Positions 1 through 5,431 of a DNA stretch of 5,431 nt are shown piece after piece (position 1 is the stretch's first letter; the number at the start of each line of letters is the position of its first letter). A program made the position numbers and the translations under genes. The notes under the pieces were generated by a model, which searched no databases, was not told where the DNA came from, and saw nothing but the letters and a program-made list of their open reading frames with translations. This DNA is from Omnitrophica WOR_2 bacterium RBG_13_41_10 (GTDB taxonomy: Bacteria; Omnitrophota; Gorgyraeia; Gygaellales; Profunditerraquicolaceae), in contig MHGH01000016.1 of the NCBI GenBank assembly GCA_001805465.1, positions 47,886 to 53,316 of the forward strand, given 5' to 3'.

Positions 1-1430
1 TCGAATAAATATTTATGCCCTTTCTCTGGCTCCAGCCTACCTATGATACTCATTACTTTATCATCTTCTTTTATCCCTAATTCTTGTCTGATCCCGAGAG
101 ATTGAATACTAGGCTCATTGCTATATCCTATTTTTATCCCGTTATAAATTACCCTTATTTTGTCGTTAGCTATACCTATTTTATCCGCATAGTAATGCTT
201 AACTTCATCTCCTACGGCAACAATGCAATCTGCAAGCCCAGACAACATCTTATCTAAAAATAACTCTATTCTATTATGCGTAATATCAATACTGTGTATT
301 GTAATAATTGTGGATTGTACTCCTGCTAATTTTGCCGCAATCCTGCCCCAAAAATTTGCTCCCCAAAGATGCGTATGGACGATATCGATTTTATACTGTC
401 TGATTACACTGATTAATTTATAGATTACGCTGATATCAAATTTACCTTTTTTATTTAATGCAATAACTTTAACATCTTCTTTTTCCAGCTCATCAGCAAA
501 TTCACCCTTTTCATTAAGGCAGCAAACAACGGGATTAAATTTAGACCTATCAAGGCTACTTACTAAATCAATTACTACGCGCTCTGCTCCTCCTAAACCT
601 AAGCTCCAAATGACATACAACACATTTATCCTGTTATTTGTTAACTGGGCACTAACTTGCCTTTTTTGTACTAATTTATGTAAATAATCATATGAACCTA
701 TAAGTTTTTTCTTAAAATCAAATAGGCTGTCAAAACCACTTATTTCCGTGCGTTTTAATTCAAATAAGTCCTGCTCAGAAAAATTCGCTCCCGGCTTTAT
801 GCTACAGGCAGACTCAAATCCTGCTTTAGCCACTAATTCTTTTATATTTTCATTGAAATATCCGCCCGGATAGCAGAAACAATCACATATTAATTTTTTT
901 GATTCTATTATTTTTCTGGAATTAATAATTTCAACGCTGGCTTCTTCTAAGGCAATCTCGGGTAATTTAAAATGGTTTAAGGTATGGGCACCAAAATCAA
1001 TGTGATTTTTTGACATTTCTATAATCTGTTCCCAATTTAAAAATTCATTTTTCCCAACAGAATTAACCGTTAAAAATATAGTTGCAGGGAGATTATATTT
1101 CTTTAATATAGGGTAAGCGTTTGTATAATTATCTTCAAACCCGTCATCAAAGGTTATTACTACTTTTGGCTTATAATTCATAGTGGGTAATTTGCATTTT
1201 TTTCTTTTTTGTATAGCTAATAAAATTGCTGCTCTTTTTAAACTTATCACTTCATAGTTATGCTCTATTAAAAATTGCACTTGTTTCTCAAATTCAGCGA
1301 CTTTTACGCAAAGCCTGTCTTCGGGATAATTATCATTCACCCGATGATACATAAGTATCCTGATGCCAAATTTCTTTTGGCTTATTTTAGGCAGGTATAA
1401 AACAGTGCTTAAAATTTTACGTATTTTCAT
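1..1430 (-). CDS. Polysaccharide deacetylase (CE4/NodB) fused to GT4 glycosyltransferase, 3' end cut by window edge
   Basis: This partial bifunctional enzyme reads from ATG at 1430-1428 through 476 codons without a stop and leaves the window at position 1. Residues about 24-235 form a NodB-type deacetylase, a metal-dependent family that removes acetyl groups from amino sugars. Visible motifs are MYHR (27-30), TFDDG (93-97, catalytic and metal Asp95/Asp96), HTLNH (149-153, metal His149/His153) and CYPGG (186-190), so the metal triad is intact. After a lysine-rich linker (about 240-266), residues 268-476 are a GT4 glycosyltransferase N-half: GGAER (280-284), VHTHLWGAN (351-359), VIYNGI (427-432) and GRLEPEKG (464-471, the donor-phosphate-binding Arg and Lys). 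The EX7E motif would lie beyond the window. There is no convincing signal peptide, so it is probably cytoplasmic or membrane-peripheral. The start overlaps the preceding gene by 14 nt and has no close Shine-Dalgarno, suggesting translational coupling. Domain calls are strong; the sugar substrate is unknown. Confidence 0.9.
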   Translation of the reverse strand, partial: MKIRKILSTVLYLPKISQKKFGIRILMYHRVNDNYPEDRLCVKVAEFEKQVQFLIEHNYEVISLKRAAILLAIQKRKKCKLPTMNYKPKVVITFDDGFEDNYTNAYPILKKYNLPATIFLTVNSVGKNEFLNWEQIIEMSKNHIDFGAHTLNHFKLPEIALEEASVEIINSRKIIESKKLICDCFCYPGGYFNENIKELVAKAGFESACSIKPGANFSEQDLFELKRTEISGFDSLFDFKKKLIGSYDYLHKLVQKRQVSAQLTNNRINVLYVIWSLGLGGAERVVIDLVSSLDRSKFNPVVCCLNEKGEFADELEKEDVKVIALNKKGKFDISVIYKLISVIRQYKIDIVHTHLWGANFWGRIAAKLAGVQSTIITIHSIDITHNRIELFLDKMLSGLADCIVAVGDEVKHYYADKIGIANDKIRVIYNGIKIGYSNEPSIQSLGIRQELGIKEDDKVMSIIGRLEPEKGHKYLF

Positions 1431-3672
1431 TGGCAAATTTTAAATATATCTCTTCAGTTTGCTTAAGCCACTTCTTATTATCAAAAAGTAACTCAGCCCT
1501 TAGCCTTGCTTGATTACCCATGCTTTGCCTTAGCTCGCTATTAAATATAAGTTGTTTTATTCTCTCTGCAAGTTCCTTAGGATTACGCGCAGGAACCAAT
1601 ATTCCGCTTTTTCCATCCTCTATCATTTCTTTTGCTCCGCCGATTTCGGTCATAATTATTGGTTTACCCATAGCCATAGCTTCTCTGGTAGCCAAAGAGA
1701 AAGATTCCCTCACAGAGGGAAGCACAAAGATATCAAAGAGAGAGATAAATTTTTCAGTATCCTGTTGCGTTCCGGCAAATATCACCTGATTCTCTAATCC
1801 TAAACGACGGGCCATATATTTAAGATTTTGCTTAAGGATTCCATCTCCCGCAATCAATAATTTAACCTTATCCGTCTTTCTTTTTATTATCGCCATAGAA
1901 CGAATAAGAGTTGCGATATCCTTTTCAGGAAAGAGCCTGGCAATTGTTCCTACTACGATATGGCCGTTATCTAAGCCATAAGAAGAAGCATATGCCGAAT
2001 ATTTCTCTGCTGGTATAAACTTTTCTAAATCTATGCCAGTATAAAGCACGCTGGTCTTATTAACGCATAGCCCTCTTTTTATTAATCTATCCCTTTCATA
2101 GTTAGACTCAAATACAACATAATCACAGGTCGAATTAAGTATGGGCGCGGCAAAGAGAGAATAAAATTTAGAGCCAATATTATAGATATTCGCGATTATC
2201 ACCGGCTTTGAAGGTCCTGACATATGTTTCACCGCACTTGATGCAACTATAGCTGTTCTAACCGATTGGGGAGCAATGACATCAAAATTATGCCTAACTA
2301 TCATTTCTTGCAAGGCCTGCGCACAGTTTTGAAATCCCTTTATTCCCTTAAAATGAAAATCGTATTCTATGTATTTTATTCCGGCTTGCGCTATATCCTG
2401 AACCAATACACCTCTTCTACAGGCAATAAAAACCTCGTGGCCCTGCGTTAATAAATACTTGGCTATGGATATTATATTTCTCTGTGCACCTGCAACATTT
2501 AGCGCATCGGTCAGAAGAAACAAGGCTTTAATTTTACGGTCTTTTTTAAAAATATCTCTATGAATTAAATGGCTATACAGAAACTCTAAGTCTTTTATCT
2601 TGTCCTCAATTCTAAAATTGGCTTCTATATGAATTATCGCTCTTTCACCAATTTTTTGCACTTCAGTTTTATCTTTAGACAACGCCACAATTATTTCTGT
2701 CAGTCTTTCTTTATCACCTAATGGCACAAAATAGCCTGTTACTTTATCCACTATTAACTCTCTATTTCCGGGAATATCGGTAGCCACTACTGGCTTACGT
2801 AAGGCCATTGCCTCTAAGAGAACATTAGAGCTCCCTTCAGAGAAAGAGAGATTTATCGCAATATCGCTTATTTTTAACAATTCAATACTATCAGGCCGTT
2901 TGCCCAAAAAGATAATATTGCTCTCTAAATGTAAGTTTTTAACTCTTGTTAGAATACTTTGTTTTAATTCTCCCTCTCCGACTAATAAGAATTTAATCTT
3001 TGGATTTCTTCTGATTATCTCTGGCGCAGCATCCAATAAAAACTGGTGATTCTTTACCCAACTAAAACTTCCGGTCATATTCACTAAAAAATCGTCTTCT
3101 TTTAGGCCTAAATCTTCTCTTTTCAGCCTACCATTAGATAATCTTAATAAATCTATCCCGTTCTGTATAATTAAGATTCTTTCTTTCCTAACTCCCTCCT
3201 TCTTATAAACTGTATCAGCTACAGCGTCACTTACACAGATAACTCTACTGGCAAAACTATGCGTTATTCTATATGCAATATTATGATACCATTTACCTTC
3301 ATTAGGCACACCTGTATCACGCCGCCCCGATATAATTACCGGAGTTCCTGCAATCCTTGCTGCTAAATTACCAGCTATATTTGCCAAAAATAGATACGTA
3401 TGCACAATATCAAATCTATTTTCTTTTATATATTTGGCTAAAGAGATAATGCTAGATATACCGCTATATCCATATATTCTTTTTATGTTATATACCTTTG
3501 GTTTTATACCTAACTTCTCCAATTCCTGGCTTAAATCCCCAACTTTAACCAGGCAGCATAAATGGGGCTCGTATTTATTTCTATCGATTAACCTTAAGAC
3601 CTCTAAAAGATGTTTCTGGGTTCCTCCTATATTCATCTTATCTATAATATAAAGTACTTTCATTTTTCTCAT
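1417..3672 (-). CDS. Tandem double GT4 glycosyltransferase (two complete GT-B enzymes in one chain)
   Basis: The protein has 751 residues, about twice a normal GT4 enzyme. Module 1 (about 4-370) shows MNIGGTQ (13-18 region), DIVHTYL (88-94), VICVSD (144-149), IIQNGID (168-174), LLVGEGE (229-235) and an EX7E pair Glu279/Glu287. Module 2 (about 380-751) starts again with a Rossmann strand (ALFLL, 383-387), then AGAQRN (394-399), TGIDLEKF (545-552), ARLFPEK (578-584), LIAGDG (606-611) and EX7E pair Glu656/Glu664. The short linker (about 370-380) is lysine-rich. GT4 enzymes are retaining transferases that use nucleotide-sugar donors on the cytoplasmic face. No membrane segment or signal peptide is visible. 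ATG at 3672 lies 1 nt after the upstream stop, with a loosely placed AGGT about 10 nt before it. Met4 (3663-3661) is an alternative with a weak GAGA just ahead, and would give the commoner MKVLYII N-terminus. Family assignment is firm; donor and acceptor cannot be read. Confidence 0.93.
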   Translation of the reverse strand: MRKMKVLYIIDKMNIGGTQKHLLEVLRLIDRNKYEPHLCCLVKVGDLSQELEKLGIKPKVYNIKRIYGYSGISSIISLAKYIKENRFDIVHTYLFLANIAGNLAARIAGTPVIISGRRDTGVPNEGKWYHNIAYRITHSFASRVICVSDAVADTVYKKEGVRKERILIIQNGIDLLRLSNGRLKREDLGLKEDDFLVNMTGSFSWVKNHQFLLDAAPEIIRRNPKIKFLLVGEGELKQSILTRVKNLHLESNIIFLGKRPDSIELLKISDIAINLSFSEGSSNVLLEAMALRKPVVATDIPGNRELIVDKVTGYFVPLGDKERLTEIIVALSKDKTEVQKIGERAIIHIEANFRIEDKIKDLEFLYSHLIHRDIFKKDRKIKALFLLTDALNVAGAQRNIISIAKYLLTQGHEVFIACRRGVLVQDIAQAGIKYIEYDFHFKGIKGFQNCAQALQEMIVRHNFDVIAPQSVRTAIVASSAVKHMSGPSKPVIIANIYNIGSKFYSLFAAPILNSTCDYVVFESNYERDRLIKRGLCVNKTSVLYTGIDLEKFIPAEKYSAYASSYGLDNGHIVVGTIARLFPEKDIATLIRSMAIIKRKTDKVKLLIAGDGILKQNLKYMARRLGLENQVIFAGTQQDTEKFISLFDIFVLPSVRESFSLATREAMAMGKPIIMTEIGGAKEMIEDGKSGILVPARNPKELAERIKQLIFNSELRQSMGNQARLRAELLFDNKKWLKQTEEIYLKFANENT

Positions 3673-3673
3673 A

Positions 3674-5086
3674 TTATAACTGACCTGCTTTTATCAATCG
3701 TTTGGACTTAAATATTAAAGCAGCTAATATCCAGAAAAAACCCGTTAATGCCAGACTGTCTAAGCGCGAACCGAATATGTTGCATACCATAAGGCCAAAG
3801 ATTCCGGCTAAGAACCCTAATGCAAAAGCTTTTATGAATTTATCCTTAGCTTTTCTATAAACAAACCAGGTGTTTTTAAAAATAAGAGCAATAATCCATA
3901 AGAAAGAAATCAATCCTATTAAACCTAACTCTGCAAATAAAATTAAATAAGTATTATGTGCGTCCATTTGGCCTACGGGTGCATAGAAAGAGATAAGGTG
4001 TGGAAAAACTCCGTAACCAACACCAAAAAGAGGATGGTCTTTAATCATCTGTATCGCGCCTCTCCAAACAACTATTCTCTGTTGTGCGCTGGGTTCAAGC
4101 TTTTCTTCAATAGCAACATCATACGTAGCCTTATCTTTAACAAAAGTAGAAGAAAATCTATAATATAACGCAGAAGGCAATATTGTAGGCTTAAGAAAAG
4201 CTAACACAAGTAATAAACAAACTATTAAAAACATTAATTTGTTTTTTATAAATGTAATAAATAACCCTGCGCAGACAAAGGCAATTATTGCTCCTCTGGA
4301 AAAAGTATACATAAGTGCTCTTGCGCTTACCAGAATAGGCAAGCTTAAGAACCAATATCTATACTTACGTATATTCATAAGAAAAAGACCTACTAAAATA
4401 AAGGCATAGTAAACAAAAAAAGCCCCGGCACTATTAGGCTGCTCAAAAATTGCCCCCACGCGCATTTTTTCAAAATCATCCGCTTCCCTCACCTTTAGGT
4501 ACTCAAAAACAACCAGAACTGCAATACAGATAGTAATAATTGTTATCAACATAACAAATTGCCTAATATCATTTTTATTTTTTACTGAAACAAAAAACAA
4601 GAAGAATAAAAACAGAGGTAACAGCCATTCTTTTAAAGGACTTAAAAATTGTCCAAAGTATACATAGCCAAAATAAAATCCACTCTTGATGAAAGACAGG
4701 ATACCCAAAATAGAAAATATAATAATTGGTATTGTTATTGATGATTTCAAAGATAAATTTAAATTAGAAGTAAGATTTTCTTTGAAAATTGCAAATATAG
4801 CTAATATAAAAAATATATTAGTTAAATTAAAGGCCCATGTTCCTGTTCCAAAGTCTCCGGGTAACATTCTGCTAAAAGGAAGATATAAAGTGAAAGCTAA
4901 TAAGAACTTATTTAAATTTGTAAATGCTAAAATGAATATGGCCCCAACCGCTAATAAACCAAAAACTACAAGTAATATTTTATTTAAAGTTATTACATCT
5001 AAAGCAATGAGAACCAGGGCTGTTAGAATTAATAAAGGAATTACATAAAAAAAGAGGTTTATTGATTTCTTTTTTGCCAAAAACAT
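3674..5086 (-). CDS. O-antigen ligase/polymerase family membrane protein (Wzy_C, Wzy/WaaL-like)
   Basis: This polytopic inner-membrane protein has 470 residues from the start I prefer, or 480 from the upstream ATG at 5116. Counting from the 480-residue form, roughly a dozen hydrophobic segments are visible, including about 20-39, 44-66, 98-113, 127-146, 162-177, 185-206, 228-247, 269-290, 293-310, 388-413, 428-447 and 455-470. Family hallmarks are EQPNSAG (225-231), TFSRGA (271-276), a large periplasmic loop (about 311-388) carrying HPLFGVGYG (361-369), and AHNTYL (386-391) leading into the next helix. This layout is that of the Wzy_C superfamily, which joins undecaprenyl-linked glycans either to one another (polymerase) or to lipid A or another acceptor (ligase) in the periplasm. 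Sequence alone does not separate Wzy from WaaL; beside glycosyltransferases of an apparent repeat-unit operon, polymerase is slightly favoured. ATG at 5086 has AGGA 5 nt ahead, whereas ATG at 5116 has no good Shine-Dalgarno. Confidence 0.9.
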   Translation of the reverse strand: MFLAKKKSINLFFYVIPLLILTALVLIALDVITLNKILLVVFGLLAVGAIFILAFTNLNKFLLAFTLYLPFSRMLPGDFGTGTWAFNLTNIFFILAIFAIFKENLTSNLNLSLKSSITIPIIIFSILGILSFIKSGFYFGYVYFGQFLSPLKEWLLPLFLFFLFFVSVKNKNDIRQFVMLITIITICIAVLVVFEYLKVREADDFEKMRVGAIFEQPNSAGAFFVYYAFILVGLFLMNIRKYRYWFLSLPILVSARALMYTFSRGAIIAFVCAGLFITFIKNKLMFLIVCLLLVLAFLKPTILPSALYYRFSSTFVKDKATYDVAIEEKLEPSAQQRIVVWRGAIQMIKDHPLFGVGYGVFPHLISFYAPVGQMDAHNTYLILFAELGLIGLISFLWIIALIFKNTWFVYRKAKDKFIKAFALGFLAGIFGLMVCNIFGSRLDSLALTGFFWILAALIFKSKRLIKAGQL

Positions 5087-5091
5087 ATTTT

Positions 5092-5095
5092 TCCT
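5092..5095 (-). promoter_or_regulatory. Shine-Dalgarno site deciding the start of the Wzy/WaaL-like gene
   Basis: On the minus strand AGGA sits 5 nt before ATG 5086-5084 and just after the TAA (5100-5098) of the upstream acyltransferase gene. This is the clearest ribosome binding site in the window. The competing ATG at 5116-5114 is preceded only by an A/T-rich run, so the downstream start, Met-Phe-Leu-Ala-Lys, is preferred. That start also puts a short lysine-rich stretch directly before the first membrane helix, a usual positive-inside arrangement. Confidence 0.65.
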
Positions 5096-5097
5096 GT

Positions 5098-5431
5098 TTA
5101 ATATTTTTGTTTCCATTGATAAATTTTTCTTACTATTTTATCTTCCATACTTTGTGGTAATATTTCTTTTACGGCGCGAAAAACACAATTCTTAAATTTT
5201 AAACTTGTAATCAAAAAATTCCCTAGTAGACTACTTGAAAAAAGGATAAAGTATCTTTTTCTTAGTTCTTTTGTCCAACGTAATTTATGGGGCGCTTCTC
5301 CTGGAGATAAATCACATTCGGTTATTCCATTTTTTATAGCGCCTTCTAAAACATAACTCATCAAACTCATAGTTAGATCAAATTTAGAATACGTCTCATC
5401 AAACCCTAACTGATAAAAGAAAAGCTTATTC
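5098..5431 (-). CDS. CelD/BcsL-like GNAT acyltransferase, C-terminal 110 residues (5' end outside window)
   Basis: The reading frame is open to the window edge at 5431, so this is the tail of a longer protein and the ATG at 5370 is an internal methionine, not the start. The visible part begins NKLFFYQLGFDETYSKFDL and continues with GITECDLSPGE, HKLRWT and a basic tail. This matches the end of the CelD/BcsL-type acetyltransferase fold (PF13480), where a YYxxGFD-type segment is followed by a helix and then a DFxxGxExYKxRW-like strand. Such proteins are common in cellulose and exopolysaccharide operons and resemble FemAB acyltransferases; substrates are mostly unknown. The final 40 residues or so (FILFSSSLL onward) are a moderately hydrophobic then basic extension. 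The gene ends 11 nt before the preferred start of the Wzy/WaaL-like gene and is probably co-transcribed with it. Assignment rests on a short C-terminal stretch. Confidence 0.72.
   Translation of the reverse strand, partial: NKLFFYQLGFDETYSKFDLTMSLMSYVLEGAIKNGITECDLSPGEAPHKLRWTKELRKRYFILFSSSLLGNFLITSLKFKNCVFRAVKEILPQSMEDKIVRKIYQWKQKY

Noticed and set aside
223..423. Plus-strand open frame of 66 codons with a hydrophobic start resembling a signal or membrane segment
   Set aside because: It lies opposite the GT4 half of the fused deacetylase gene, whose motifs are clear on the minus strand. The hydrophobicity is a by-product of the reverse reading.
1520..1797. Two overlapping plus-strand frames of 89 and 81 codons
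   Set aside because: Both are shadows of module 2 of the tandem GT4 gene, covering its EX7E region; no recognisable protein feature.
3660..3690. Possible terminator or promoter between the membrane-protein and tandem GT4 genes
   Set aside because: Only 1 nt separates the genes; I see no stem-loop followed by a T run. A TATAAT-like string at the junction lacks a convincing -35 partner and is expected by chance in AT-rich DNA.
3434..4168. Plus-strand frames at 3434-3652 and 3956-4168
   Set aside because: They are antisense to well-supported coding regions and have no start signals or motifs.
4686..5048. Plus-strand open frame of 120 codons
   Set aside because: It is antisense to the membrane-protein gene, rich in Lys, Asn and Ile as expected from reading an AT-rich hydrophobic gene backwards, and shows no family motif or ribosome binding site.
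5098..5370. Small 90-residue gene starting at ATG 5370
   Set aside because: The frame stays open upstream to 5431 and the extra codons (NKLFFYQLGFDETYS) match the acyltransferase family, so this is the end of a larger gene rather than a small one.

Overview
The window is a compact piece of a cell-surface polysaccharide (exopolysaccharide or O-antigen type) biosynthesis operon. All four genes lie on the minus strand, so transcription runs from position 5431 down to position 1, and both end genes are cut by the window edges. The DNA is AT-rich with A/T-ending codons. ATG starts and a readable Shine-Dalgarno site point to a bacterium. The style (modular glycosyltransferase fusions, a CelD-like acyltransferase, a Wzy/WaaL-type membrane protein) would suit an uncultured Gram-negative lineage such as Omnitrophota or a relative, but that is an impression, not something the sequence proves.

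In transcription order: (1) 5431-5098, the last 110 codons of a CelD/BcsL-like GNAT acyltransferase. (2) 5086 (or 5116)-3674, a polytopic O-antigen ligase/polymerase (Wzy_C) protein. (3) 3672-1417, a 751-residue protein made of two complete GT4 glycosyltransferases in tandem, each with its own EX7E motif. (4) 1430-1, running off the edge: a polysaccharide deacetylase (CE4/NodB) fused in frame to another GT4 glycosyltransferase. No stop interrupts its 476 visible codons. Genes 3 and 4 overlap by 14 nt, genes 2 and 3 are 1 nt apart, and genes 1 and 2 are either 11 nt apart or overlap by 19 nt depending on the start chosen. No stretch over about 11 nt is non-coding, and I see no terminator, promoter, tRNA, rRNA, IS element, CRISPR array or long repeat. 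The promoter must lie upstream of 5431.

Together the genes suggest a pathway in which GT4 enzymes transfer sugars from activated donors to a carrier-bound glycan on the cytoplasmic face, a deacetylase removes N- or O-acetyl groups, a GNAT enzyme may add an acyl or aminoacyl-like group, and the Wzy/WaaL protein polymerises or ligates the exported repeat unit. At least three GT4 modules sit in only two polypeptides, and all modifying activities are covalently or transcriptionally linked. This modular architecture is the most distinctive feature. I found no evidence for a wholly new type of system.
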